Shown one piece after another: positions 35,398 through 47,189 of a DNA stretch of 64,000 nt (positions within the stretch are counted from its first letter, which is position 1; the number at the start of each line of letters is the position of its first letter). The position numbers and the translations under genes are program-made. Source of the stretch: Siphonodentalium dalli. Its lineage: Eukaryota > Mollusca > Scaphopoda > Gadilida > Siphonodentaliidae. Below the pieces are notes generated by a model, which saw nothing but the letters and a program-made list of their open reading frames with translations, had not been told where the DNA came from and did not search any database. The stretch is taken from assembly GCA_032622095.1 (NCBI GenBank), contig CP136061.1, forward strand, positions 174,801,692 to 174,865,691, in the 5' to 3' direction.

Positions 35398-36345
35398 GGG
35401 GCTTGTTACATGAGCCGGGACAACTCGGACTGCCAGGACAACTCGGTCGCGCTGTTAAATGAGTCGAGACAACTCGGTCAACCGGGACTACTCGGTTGAC
35501 GTGCACAAAACTAGCTGTCAATCACCGAGTCACGGCGTAATGTGGGTGGTCACAGGCCTTAATATTCCCCACAACTCACAGCGTTTACCGATGTCCCCAA
35601 ATTATAGAAATGTCCTCAAATTAGAAGGCACATTTGACAAAATGTCACCGCAAAATCACCCTTTTTATGACCTGTTTGTGTGTGTATATTGCTTCATTTG
35701 ACCACAACAAATCAACTTTCTAACTTTTTTCAGGTTCACATATACATGTACATGTAGTTAGATTAAATTATTTAATTGGAAATACCCATGAACAGTGTGT
35801 TGGTGGACTGCTTGGTGAACTTTCAAGCACCATACATCTATAAAATGGCTTTGTTGATGTCAAATGATCCAATATTCCCAATATTCAATAAATTGTGACC
35901 TACAAAACTTGAAAATGTAAGGGTAATATAACTTGCTGAATGCTGAAACAAGCCCAAGTTGCCAGGAAATGATATGGGGGCCATTGGTTCATTTCTTTCA
36001 CCTTTCATATGCTTCATAAACAACCAGACAGCCCCCATTTTAGGCTCACTTTAAAAAAAAATTCTCCCCGGGGAAAACCCCGTACCCCCAATAGTCACTA
36101 GGGGGTACACCCCACCCTCGCAAACCCACCACCTCGGTCCCCCAAAATGTCCCCAAATTAGCCTAATCTAAAGGCCTGGTGGTCATTAGACGTTATTCAC
36201 ATGATGCGAACATTCTATTGGCTGACGTCATGAAAGTCACAACGAATCGTGTAACGTTCCATGTCTAGCCGGGATGACTCGCTGTTAGCATAGACTAAAA
36301 ATCCTTCCTTCATGTATGCTGTTACATGGACCAAGTTGTCCCGGC
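35398..36345. mobile_element. Element G: TAA-preceded element with GACAACTCGG words
   Basis: Begins after TAA with GGGGCTTGTTACATGAGCC, then repeats GGGACAACTCGG, GGACAACTCGGTCG, GAGACAACTCGGTC and GGGACTACTCGGTTG. Near its right limit AGTTGTCCCGGCTA is the inverted word. The right terminus appears to be cut off by the LINE 3' end at 36345. The interior (35930-36180) is C-rich non-coding sequence. Confidence 0.6.
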
Positions 36346-38985
36346 TATTCAATTCAACTCAATTAAGTTTATTCTGGTCGTCAATTATAGACATTACAGA
36401 AGAGTTGTATACATAAATACAATATTGGAGTTAAATAGAGCGGCTAATTTATAAGTGTTTGGTCTCTGATAGAAGTAGGGTTTCAGATATTTTATTCTTA
36501 GTTTGCTAAGGGAGCATGTCAAAACCTCTTTCGCATATGCGAAAATATTGTCGAAAAAGTTTTGACGTAAATGTGCAAAAACGAAATGTTGGAAATGACG
36601 AAAAATAATGCGATAACATCGAAAGCGACTGGCCATAAAAGTGCGATAACGTCGAAACCACAACAGACCAAAATTTATGTAAAATGTCGAAACGTTCGAC
36701 AACTCAAAAGTCGCGACGTCGAACCATTGATCGATATTCGCAAACGACGAAAAGTTAAAACATCGATACGATGTTGTCGCACTTCATAAATTCGCGCATT
36801 TATTTTTGCCTTCTGCGTAATCAGATGCCAGCTGAATTTTTATTGGCTGAATTATGAGAAGGAAAATAAAGTACAGCCAAAGGCCATACAAACAACTCTA
36901 TGCGGTTAACACACAAGTACAACGACTTGACAGTTCGACTGTTTTGATAGCTATGAGTTCGCACGAGTCCTAATTGAACAATATAGTCAACCCATTCCAA
37001 ATGTGTGAAGGGGTGACATTTAGCAAAAGGCTATACAAACATATAGGCCTACTGACATATAATGACGTATGCCGGTCCTCACAACTATGCGTGGACTGTG
37101 CGACAGTTTTGTTGTTGTTGTTGTCGTGATGTCTTCTCAATTAGTGAACAATGGTTTAACTCGTTGGACAAAACCAACACATCTGATATATGAAATTCCA
37201 AAATGAAGCGATTTGATGTCATAATATCAGTTCGATCATGGCTAGAAACAGTGATGAAATCGTTAGCGGACATATGCGCAGTTGGGAAAATATTAGACCA
37301 GCAGTTTACACAGGTCGACAGTACGAAGAAGTTATGGTTTTCACAACCCCAGGTATCACACATCTAACAGAAAAAAGATGAAATCACACAGAAATTTGAA
37401 ACCAGCTGCACCCACCCACAACGGGAACGACAACCGTCCATCCAGCATTTGAAGCAATAGGCCCGATATAGAACAAGCCCTCATCACGTTGTATCAACGC
37501 CAGACAAATATGTATAGAGAGAGAGCCATACCCCATAAGTTCATTGTTTTATAATGGTATGTATATCATTATCCATGTTTTTATTATTCATTCAATAAAG
37601 AATCGAGAAAAACATAACACTCAACTCCTCTGCCAGTCAATGCTACCCACAGACGAAACTAGGGTTGGCCTGGGAAATTACAGTGCTAAATATAGCACAA
37701 CATAACACGTGCAATTCGTGGAAATTTCAAACTATTCTATATGTTTTATATTAACTTAACTTTGTCGCATCTGATCGCTGATATATATCGAATAAAATGT
37801 GTAGATTTGAAATAAAAGTCGCCGACGAATTAATCATGATAACGCTGCGCTCCGATATCTATCTAACAATGATTTCATACTTAAATTGCGAAAATGGATG
37901 CATTGTTTACAACAAAACCACCACCGGGTTTACGGTACTTTCAGAATGCCATAGACTAAAACGAGAATGCCACGATGCCGTAAACATTAATATATGTGTC
38001 CACATTAAAATATGTGTCTGGTCTAGAAAGACAGATTGAAACTGTAGAAATTAACTCTACGTGGCATACGGAAAGTATACTATAAATCGGGGTTGTGGAA
38101 TAATTTATTGTCGTCCTCGGCTGTATTCTTTTATTCATAATAGTTCGCACAATTAAATGGTGACGGTTTACCCAAAATGAAGACAAGTTACATAATCACA
38201 CACAAAAACGATTTTCGAAATCAAAATTTGCATTGTTTACGATACCACTCTGCAGTATTAATGCGACGGTGTAGCAATTATTGCACGAGATAAACCAGTG
38301 ATACAATATCACTGCTGTAAACCCACAGATTTGCGGCCACCGTTTGACATCAAAACGTAGGAAATGATTGTGTAGGCCTATCCTATTATATAAATTGGGT
38401 CTGGGAATCATTTATTTGGGACTTTAATCTTCTATTAATAATAGTGACTATGACTATGGAGTATTTATTGAACACAAACTGTCCTGCCAATCATATCGAC
38501 ACAACAGCAATATTGACGAAAATAATGCTGCGATCTTGACGAAAACAAACACTGCGAAAATATGTCGAAACAGAACAACGAACATTTGAGCAAAACTGCG
38601 ACAATTGCGAAAACATTGAACCAAGACAGCGAAAATGACGAAAACGTACAACGTTACGGCGTGCGATAATGACGAAAAACTCTGATAATGTCGGAAAAAA
38701 CAACGTCAATGACGCCACATTTTTCGCAGTTTTATCGCATTTTTTTCGCATATGCTCCCTAAGTTCCCTACAATTCAGTACCATGTGGTATTCATCGCCG
38801 ATTTCGAGATTACAGAGAGTGCAGATTCTTTCCGAACAATCCGTAGGCCTGTTCGTCCAAGCGCCGAGATCTTTTGGGAGTTTGTGGTTTCTAGTGCGGA
38901 AAGCTAAATTATTGTGAACTGCTCTATTATCATCAGGGGATATAGGTAATTCTCTCGTTCAAATTTGACTTTATAATCCTGCAAA
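36345..38985 (-). mobile_element. LINE 3' remnant (reverse transcriptase protein C-terminus), interrupted by element D
   Basis: On the minus strand, 38985-38763 encodes FRTRNHKLPKDLGAWTNRP and RICTLCNLEIGDEYHMVLNC, the Cys-rich C-terminal pattern common in LINE ORF2 proteins. The frame then resumes at 36509 with SKLRIKYLKPYFYQRPNTYK and ends near 36394. The 3' end is ACTTAATTGAGTTGAATTGA. Between the two parts sits element D (36510-38759). No RT catalytic motif remains. The clade cannot be fixed from this part. Confidence 0.82.
36510..38759. mobile_element. Element D: DNA transposon, TAA duplication, GTCGAAA-like words
   Basis: TAA at 36507-36509 precedes GGGAGCATGTCAAAAC, and GCATATGCTCCC is followed by TAA at 38760-38762. 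Both ends share GCATATGCGAAAA; the right end lacks a few bases present at the left. Words such as GTCGAAA, TGACGAAAA and GCGATAA recur through both ends (36545-36780 and 38495-38735). Removing the element and one TAA restores the LINE frame on both sides. A three-base TWA duplication points to PIF/Harbinger, though no transposase or Myb-like protein is encoded here. A second copy of the family lies at 46295-46811. Confidence 0.82.
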
Positions 38986-38989
38986 ATGC

Positions 38990-40140
38990 GAATCTGCTTG
39001 TACAGCGTAAACCGGAACCACCCAGCGTGCGGTGTATTATGGGAATTGGTGAAATCGAGCATTGTTGACCACCATTCTTGAATGTATATTCAAATCTTTT
39101 CAATAGTTACTATAAAGACAAAGTCGCGGGGGCATCGTGCCAGTGGACTTTTGATTAAACTTGAAAGAGAATATCGCCGAGAAAGTGACATACAATCATG
39201 TTCAAACAACGGTATACGATGTAGCAAACCATGTTCATTGCTACACAGCAAACCATGTTCATTGCTACACAGTCCTCGTGCCAAATTTCTGAATAATTAA
39301 TGCTGACGTAATTCGCGTGCACCTGGCTTTTGAGAGATACAGATGCGCGCAAAAATAACGGTGATTAACAAGTTCCCAATCAGGGGTTTTATTGGCTTGT
39401 CAAAGTTACCCAAGTGTGTCAGTGTATTACCGGCTTATACTGAGATTTGTACTCAATTTCTACCCATGCCGTTGCTGACGGAATTATTAATTGAAGGTCA
39501 CATTAATTTTCGCAGTTGAATTCACACAACATGTCCAGAAAAAAGTGGTCGGATTAATTTTAATGGACATGTCTTCCAATGCAAATCGCCTGAGTAAATG
39601 TTACAGTTGCAAATATAGTTGGGTGTGACTTAATAATGCAGTATTGGGAACAATACGTATTTATCTGCCTGAAGATACATAATAGAATGTTGGTCTATTT
39701 TTCAATTTAAAAAAAATCAAGTGTAGCCGTATTAAAGAAAACAATATTCATTTACAGTAGGCCTACTTATAACTAGTAGCCCATATATGCACGTGTACAC
39801 TTGTCAGTTAAATATGACTGCTTCGCGTATAACCTTTGCACAGGAGATTTGTATCAAAATTTCCTGCGCTCTTTAGTTTTTACCATCCATCAGGATTCAT
39901 GAAAAAACTACGAAACGCTCTTTATTAAATTGTTAGGAGTAAAGCCAAATTAATGCCGGGACCTAATGTATCTAAAATGTAATATGCAAATAAGTGTTTC
40001 GGAAGATAAAAAATATGTCATTCTATGGCGATAACTAGATTTGAAAATTGTCAGTATTATATACTATTACGACTGTATTAGGTTCCCCTACTTGCGAAAA
40101 GGTGGGGGGGGGGTCCACAATAGGCAACATATATCATATA
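38990..40140. other. Intronic stretch with small repeats
   Basis: Holds a 24-bp direct duplication at about 39223-39272 (AGCAAACCATGTTCATTGCT) and, at 39270-39370, an inverted copy of 6595-6690. Nothing else is recognised. Confidence 0.5.
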
Positions 40141-42163
40141 CTTTAAGTGAAATATAAAGGAACACTACCAGTCGAAGCGCAGATTGACATGAAAACACTA
40201 ACATTCTATTATAATATCTGCCTACAAGAAAACAAATACATAGAAAAACAATTAACCTATCAACAACTACTGATGAAAGATATAAACAGTTGGTTCGTCG
40301 ATGTCAAGAAGATATTGTTCAAGTATCAACTCTCAGCTCCACTTGACCTCCTAAATCAACCATATACAGGACCTGTATGGAAAAAGATGATGAAGAAAAC
40401 CATCACACAGTACAGGAAGCTCTATCTCAACCAACGCAAAGACAGCCAAGAGTCTTCTTTACCTCAACACTGACTCATATAATAATAATAATAATAGAGA
40501 ACATTTATATAGCGCTTTTCCCAAAAGGCCCAAAGCGCTCGGCCACAACACAAGTTCACGCACAAATATGCAATATACAAGTGGGTCACGTAATAAACAT
40601 ATGCAGAACTAAGAGGCATCACTCTCAGGGACGACGTTTCCATAGTAGAATTCGAAAAGTTCCGATTTAAGTAATGTTTTAAAAGTGTCCATGGTATCGG
40701 CTTTCTTTGTGTCGGCCTGTAGCCCATTCCAGACGGACGGAGCATGATATTCAAATGATCGTCTTCCGTAGTTTTCCGAGTCACGTCTAGGAACAGCCAT
40801 CAGATTTAGATCTTCTGATCGCAATTCGCGCGGCGGAGAATACATATTGAGAATAGAGTCAATATAAACCGGCAAAGGCTTTGTGATGTCATTTGAGAAT
40901 TTCTTATAACAAAAAGTGGCACATTTATAATCAATTCGAGCTTCAATTGGAAGATAGTGTAGTTTCGCGAGAAGAGGTGTGACATGGTCAAATTTATGTT
41001 TTCGTAGAGCAATGCGAGCCGAAATGTTAATTATTCTCTGCAGCTTTGCCAATTGATCTTGTGGCAGACCAGCGAATAGAGCATTGCAATAATCCAGTCG
41101 TGAAAATACAAATGAAGAGATCAAAGTCTTCGTGGATTGTACCGACAGATGTGATCACATATGAGAAATACGCCGAAGTTCCAGAAATAAGGACTTGCAC
41201 AGTGTGTTTATATGGGACTTCATGGACAGTCCTTTGTCTAAAATCACTCCTAAATTTTTGTCGTTATCTGAGAATTCGATGTCGGCGCTGCCAATGCGTA
41301 GGGAGGTAACCTTGATAGCTTTTTGATAAGTTTGTTCACCTCCATCCACTGTTTGACTTGCATCACCCCTGACTGCAAATGTGCGAGTTTTAAGTCTATA
41401 TCGCACTGCTTAAAAGAAATGAACATCTGGGTATCATCAGCATACATGTGGTAGCTGATACCGTTACCAGCTATTATGCTTCCGAGAGGTTGTGTGTATG
41501 CCGAATATAAAACGGGTCCCAGAACTGACCCCTGTGGAACACTGTATCGAATAGATTGCGATTTCGAACACGCGTCACCAATCACCACAGTTTGCATCCG
41601 ACCAGTTAGATAAGAAGTGAACCAGGAGAGGACTGTGCCAGAAACTCACAATATCAACCTGGTACACCTCATAAAACTTAAATATCAAAAGAACATCGAC
41701 AGTCGAACTACAGAAGACCATACTGAAGCTGAAATTGGTCACCGATACATATATGCTCCAATACCATAGGCATAAATTTCGCATACAAAACTCCAATGGT
41801 ATCTGCCAATTATGTGACGAAGATGATATTGAAACCAGGGCACATTTCTTGCTACACTGCCCAATATTAGAACCGATAAGATCCAAATTCATACCATCAC
41901 TAGCAGAGGCAACATCTCAACTACTGAATACCAACTTCCACAACCTGTCAGAACCAAATTCAAATTATCATCAATTCCAGTGGTTTTATATCTACTGAAG
42001 AATTCTGCACAGCAGCTGAAGCAATATCCAAGAAGATGATATACTGTCTACACAATGCAAGACACAGAATCCTGAATTGCAATTTTGCAAGCAATCTTGA
42101 GAAATTTTGTCTAGAAACACATCAGTGTGACACACAGACAGATCAAAACAATAAAAACCTTTG
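40141..42163 (+). mobile_element. LINE 3' remnant on plus strand, interrupted by a second LINE
   Basis: 40147-40473 encodes LPVEAQIDMKTLTFYYNIC and further sequence typical of the region beyond the RT domain. After the insertion at about 40480-41640 the homology resumes: NGICQLCDEDDIETRAHFLL then HCPILEPIRSKF (41800-41895), and YCLHNARHRIL (42035-42070), ending at a stop near 42163. The C..C...E..HFLLHCP pattern is standard for LINE ORF2 C-termini. Frameshifts are present, so it is dead. Confidence 0.82.
40480..41640 (-). mobile_element. 5'-truncated LINE of the L2/CR1 type, nested in another LINE
   Basis: Read from 41640 down to 40480: TVLSWFTSYLTGRMQTVVIG, then VPQGSVLGPVLYS and YADDTQMF (RT motifs), then SRLDYCNALFAGLP, RRSFEYHAPSVWNGL and a 3' tail with AAAGCGCTATATAAATGTTC followed by ATT repeats. 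This tail and the SRLDYCNALL signature are typical of the L2/CR1 group. Several frameshifts and the missing 5' half make it non-functional. At most a five-base duplication (ACTCA) is visible at the junctions. Confidence 0.88.
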
Positions 42164-42456
42164 ATACCAAAGATATTTCCATTTTACTTGAAAAAATGGT
42201 TTAAACCTGAAAAGTTAATTTTTGCTGATTTTGTGATAGAAAAATCCAATATTTCTGGTAATGTCTGTGGTAAGAATAGTAACAATTAACCATGGTAGAT
42301 CAGAAATGTTAGATTCAATGTATGCAGGACAGAAAGACCTACTTAGTTCATCAGCCACAACTCGTCGGCAATTGCATGGCACTCTGGGGGAATATTTAAT
42401 TACCATTTTCCATATTTTGGCTGTCATTTTGGTTTCATTGGAATGTTAGTAAGTAA

Positions 42457-45318
42457 GGGACCTTGTCAAATTGCAAGCGGTAAATCCGCCGGAGAACGGA
42501 GTATTTTTCTCCGCTCTCCGCTAAAAACTCCGCTTTCCGGTCAGGTAAATAGCGTAAAACACGGCGGAGTTTATCGTGACGTTGAGCGGGTTATAACGGA
42601 GTTTCCAATGGGAGTTTTTATTACGTTCATCGAGTTTTTGGCGGAGTTTCAAGCGGACTTTTCTTCCGATGTATCCGCTCATGTTTGAGTTTTCCCTAAA
42701 ACTCCGCTTAAGGGGTCATCTCAAAACTCCAATCGGTACCGATTGCCATTTACCGATTGTATTCAAGCCTTTTGAATCGGAAAATAATCGGTAAAGTCAG
42801 ACAGCGTAATCACGTTAGTAGCGTCATTAACGGTAAAACCGATTTTACCGATCAATATCCATGAGTGAACGCATTACGTCGCAGTCGGTAAGTCAATCGG
42901 TGAAATCGGTACCGATTTATTGAAACATTTAACGTTCGATTTGTTGTTGTACATGTATGAAAAAGTTAACGCCGTAGTTGCAAAAACACTCGGTGAAATC
43001 GGTACCGATTGAGACGTTTTATGTTCGATTTTTGTTATAGGCCTACATAGATCTAGGGTCCAGATGGTCGTGGATTTTCCATCGAAAAAAAAATCAGAGT
43101 GGTTTATTTGCATTCTTTTAGGTAATAGGTATTATTAGATTAATTGGCAGTAACAATTATTCTCATCGGAAATATTTTTTTCGTTTCCGAATCCGTACTT
43201 TACATATGCACATAAATTGATAAATTGTATGATTTTCACTCCACTTTCATCTCATATCAATTACCATTTTAGCATAATCTGCATACTCATTCAATTATTA
43301 CTAATTGTTTAACATATTAACGTATTTTATCTGCAATGTATCAGAATGTATTGTGATATTTTCTTCACTGTTTATCTATTCGTTGCGTGATTGGCTGAAT
43401 CCCGTAAAGCTCCGCCCATCGCATGTCGCTCATGTTTACCCGGCAGATTCAAACGTTTTCCTGGTGTGTGTCGCGTTTCTATAATCTTCATGTATCGACA
43501 TATCTAATGTTAATCTCCCCAAATTAATCGCATATATGAATCCAAGTTGCCATTCTATTCCTATGCGAATGGGTCTCCAGACAGGCTGGGGTGGGTTTTT
43601 AATTTGGTTTTTGCTAGATGATCGCGATCTCTCGTCGAGGTTTGGGGAGGGGGGGGGGGCAAAGGTAGTCTATGCATCCATGCTACCGGGCCAGACTGGA
43701 GTAGACTCTTTTTTTTTACGAGATCAATATTGTTACCCATTATATATGGGGTGCTCCTCGTGCAAAGGAGGGACTACAAGAACAGAACACTCTCAGAACA
43801 GAAGGTACACATGCCGTGTGCGGGATCTTGTAATACAGACACTCGAAAGCATGTGTTTGTCAAAACGTAAACAGATTCGTGGTACCTGGCAAGCGCACTG
43901 AGTAGGTATCCGTTTTCAGAGAACCCCGTCATTTTCTTAAAAATTGTTCCGGTGACTCGCTTAAATTGAACATTTTATTCTTTTGAATCACTAATTATGT
44001 TTTAGTTTGGGTAAGGATATCTTTTCTCTATTTGATTTCTTTACAAATCACCAGTGCATGGATCTATTTTTTATCCCAACTAAAACGTGAGTGAGTTGGC
44101 TCTACGACAATTAGTTAAAACTTCAAAGGCGCCAACAATTTAGAGCCTGAAAACTCTCGAAGTCCTACTAGAAGATGCATTTTCAGACTCCCATTCCCAT
44201 GAACAAGGACTCGATAATTGATAATGTTCATAAATAATAACGGTTATTACAGGTTATTAGGTTATGCTTAAATATGACGTAGTCCCCGTGCAGCAGGTGA
44301 CTGATCATGCATGTTCGGTTTGTTTATCTTTGAGCACGTGGTCTTCACACAGCGCGCGAGACTGAAAGCTCACTACGTCACACCGCGTGCATACAGACCT
44401 GTGCGAAGTGTACTGTTGAATTGGGCTGGGGTTATTAATTCGGGGCTGTATATATAATGTTATGATTTGCTCAGCTCAGCTTCATGGGGTGAAGGGGAAG
44501 ATCTCTCGATCTTTTCGACCATCCGAAGCGCCCTTCTACTCTATTGCGAGTCAGCTCAGCCTCATCAACGTGTCGATCGCAAGCAATGGAACGCAGATCG
44601 CTTACTTTACATTAAAATTACAATTACTCATGATCTTTTATCAAGATTTCAAAGTACGTTACAATGTTAAAAATCGCAGTTTCAATATGTTGAATTTATA
44701 TGAGTTAAGTTCACATTGAAATACCGCCCACCACTACAAATTTTTAAGTCCGCTTGTACATTTTGATGATATTCCAGATAATATTATTTTGAGAACTGAT
44801 CTTGTGATATAGTATTCACTTGCCCCAGATATATATAGGCCATGAATCCTGACTGGGTTTTACTATATTTTACTATATCATATAACGATAAGCCAATCTG
44901 TGGACTTTATTTTATACCTAGAGTTTCTCCAGTAGGTTTAAACTAGCGGAGTTTTATACCAGAGTGGCCTTTCAGCTCTGAACCTCATCACTCTCGTCGG
45001 AACGGAGTTTTGTTCTGCAATATTAAACAGCCAGACAGCGGAGTTTACCGCTCCTCTTTCAGCATTGGGCTCATCGGAGATTCTGCTCTCTCCCAGCGGA
45101 GTTTTTATCTAATGACAGCGGAGTTTACCGCTGACGTCGCAGCGGAGTTTTTCACTGTTTTTGCAAATTTTGACGTAATGACCACCGGAGTTTACAGGGG
45201 AGAAAACACTCCGATGTGCGTTGCAATTTCACAAGCGGAGACGGGAGTTTTTAGCGGAGAGCGGAGAAAAATACTCCGTTCTCCGGCGGATTTACCGCTT
45301 GCAATTTGACAAGGTCCC
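42457..45318. mobile_element. Element C: DNA transposon, TAA duplication, GCGGAGTTT word arrays
   Basis: Ends are GGGACCTTGTCAAATTGC and the exact inverse GCAATTTGACAAGGTCCC, flanked by TAA at 42454-42456 and 45319-45321. The terminal inverted repeat extends about 85 bases through CGGTAAATCCGCCGGAGAAC. GCGGAGTTT and variants then recur, about five times on the left (both strands counted) and seven on the right (44945-45190). The interior contains a probable further insertion (42712) and no recognisable transposase. Duplication size and GGG ends suggest PIF/Harbinger. Confidence 0.9.
42712..43060. mobile_element. Left end of a nested GGGG element with TCGGTACCGAT words
   Basis: After TTA/TAA it reads GGGGTCATCTCAAAACTCC, then ATCGGTACCGATT, TTACCGATTG, AATCGGTAAAG and more, over about 300 bases. 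No right end is identified. The following 1.8 kb of element C's interior, including the open frame 43536-43901, shows no known domain. Confidence 0.55.
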
Positions 45319-45763
45319 TAATGGTATGCCTCACTGACATTGCGCAGTTCTGCTCATTTCTTTTTTAAATATGACTAGAATTCCAATGGTCATTTTTTAG
45401 TGAAATCTGACACCACTTTATGTAAAATCAGAATTTTCAGGGACCATAAGGGCTAGGACCCCATGAATGGTGTATTTCATTGCTTCAATTGTCAATTAAT
45501 ATGAACAATAAAAAATAAAGTCACAATTCTCAACCAGTTCCATAGAGCAGAAACAGATCTAGAAGATATTAGTGAAAAAACATCAAATATTCCACTTCCG
45601 GCTGCAATTTTGGCGGCCATCTTGGATGGGGAGTTCCAATATATTGTACTTACAACTGGAAAATATTGACAATCGACACACTGATGTCAATGCTGTCATA
45701 ATTAGTGTATTGTGAGTATCAAATAGTAAGGGGATGTATTTTTATCTTAATTGTTTTCCAAAG

Positions 45764-45903
45764 GCGATGGTCAGTTAGGGGATGACAGTGGTGAAGATGA
45801 GGATCCACTCGAGAAAAAAATGGGTGATGTAGATGCTGATGACTCTGAGAAACTAGATGATAACATGTGGGGAAGCGATGACGAAAATGAAGAAACTGGC
45901 CAG
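45764..45903 (+). CDS. MDN1: Midasin (MDN1) internal exon, acidic segment
   Basis: A 140-base exon that begins with the last two bases of a split Gly codon (acceptor TTTTCCAAAG) and ends in phase 0 at CAG/GTGAGT, a strong donor. It encodes DGQLGDDSGEDEDPLEKKMG, then DVDADDSEKLDDNMWGSDDE and NEETGQ. The pattern L(D/E)KxMGD followed by KLDxxxWGxDDE is a conserved block of midasin's Asp/Glu-rich segment. Aspartate and glutamate make up about 40% of the exon. It lies just downstream of element C (42457-45318) and just upstream of several other transposon ends, yet the frame is undamaged. Confidence 0.93.
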
Positions 45904-45990
45904 GTGAGTCAAAGTATCTTGTGATTCAGCATTCTCCTTATCACTAAAGCTAGAAGTTCACTCCAGTTTCAGTTCAAATGACCTTCTTAA

Positions 45991-46186
45991 GGTATCATGT
46001 CAAAACTAGATTGGTAATTCCACCGGTATTACCTCTAGGGCCGGTATTACTGTCGGTAAAATAATGCCCAAATCCTTAAACTTATCGGTAATTTCACCCT
46101 TTCTTATGGGTAATTTATTGTCCTGCCATCGGTAATTCTATCGGTAATTTCCCCAGTATTTACACCATTTACTATTGGTAATTTTT
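45991..46186. mobile_element. Left end of an element with CGGTAATT words
   Basis: Begins after TTAA with GGTATCATGTCAAAAC. CGGTAATT, CGGTATTAC and related words occur about nine times in 170 bases before the next repeat starts at 46187. It lies 87 bases after the exon 45764-45903 donor. Confidence 0.55.
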
Positions 46187-46294
46187 AGCTCAACTTTTCT
46201 TGTAATGTTTGAGCTATTGCCATGGCTTGGTATCCATCGTCCGTGTGTGCATCATGCGAGTTTGTGTGGAGACATTCGTCAACAATGTCCATTA

Positions 46295-46811
46295 GGGAGC
46301 ATGTCAAAACCATTTTCACATATGAAAAAATATTGTCCATAATGTCGAAAATGCTAAAGTGCTAAAATGACCCAAAAAAATGCAATGATGTTAAAAGCGA
46401 CTGGTCATAAAAGCTCGTTAACGTTGAAACCACAACAGACTAAACATTTTAGTAAATTATCGAAACTTTCGACGAAGCGTAATTGAAACATTGATCGATA
46501 TTGCGCTAACGACGAAAAGTCCAAACATCGCTGCGATGTTGTTACGCATATATATATGCCTTCTGAAAAATCAGATGTCAGCTGAATTCCGATTGGCTGA
46601 ACTGTGTGAAGGAAAATAAAGGCCATACAAACGACTCTATGCGTTAACACCCAAGTACAATGACTTGACAGTTTTGATAGCTATGAGTTCACATTAGGCC
46701 TAATTAAACAATAGTCAACTTATTCCAAATGTGTGAAGGGGTGACATTTTGCAAAAGGCAATACAAACCTATAATGTATACTGGTCTTTCACAACTATGA
46801 ATGAACAGTCC
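46295..46811. mobile_element. Second copy of the element D family, left part
   Basis: Follows TTA (46292-46294) with GGGAGCATGTCAAAACC and matches D at 36510-36780 and 36870-37095. The repeat it interrupts has an uninterrupted relative at about 60905-60930 (CAACAATTTCCATTAGCA), confirming the left boundary. It is itself cut by element B, and its last bases may continue at 58761. Confidence 0.75.
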
Positions 46812-46869
46812 TATGGCAAGCCGTTTTCACATTTTTGATTTATTTAGACTTAAGTCCAATTCATCTTGT

Positions 46870-47185
46870 TTAAAACGATAGTCCCCTTCTTTGTAATGGT
46901 ATATTCCTCAAGTCTTGATTGACAGTCAAACTCCATACAATTGCGTCCCTTTTGCCACGCGGCTTGTTTTCGGCATCATTGAAAATGGTTCGAACCCGAA
47001 TTGGCATCTTAATAAATGCTAACTGCATGCATGAATGAAGTAGCATTAATTCATGATTTGATTCAATTGTTATTTGACAACATATAGACTACAAGCAGTT
47101 TCGTTTATTGTGTTTACAAGAATTTCTCCCAGCAAGTGTGTTTTTTTTTTGTCAGCCTTTATTAGTTGAGAGAATATTTTATGGG
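46870..47185. other. Left interior of element B, nothing recognised
   Basis: AT-rich, with no gene. It may be the non-repetitive part of the original transposon. Confidence 0.4.
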
Positions 47186-47189
47186 TTTG

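Larger units (their letters stand above)
42164..45680 (+). repeat. Interspersed repeat (as at 13.5 kb) interrupted by element C
   Basis: The pieces 42164-42456 and 45319-45680 together match 13500-14060 in order. The sequence around the join is TAAGTAA/element/TAATGGTATGCCTCAC, against the uninterrupted GGTAATGATATGCCTCAC at about 13752. Confidence 0.85.

Noticed and set aside
40480-40500. The ATT-repeat stretch as a plain microsatellite
   Set aside because: It is the 3' tail of the nested minus-strand LINE, next to the conserved AGCGCTATATAAATGTTC segment.
43536-43901. 121-codon open frame inside element C as a possible transposase piece
   Set aside because: I see no DDE, Myb/SANT or zinc-finger signature; it overlaps a G run and is probably spurious.
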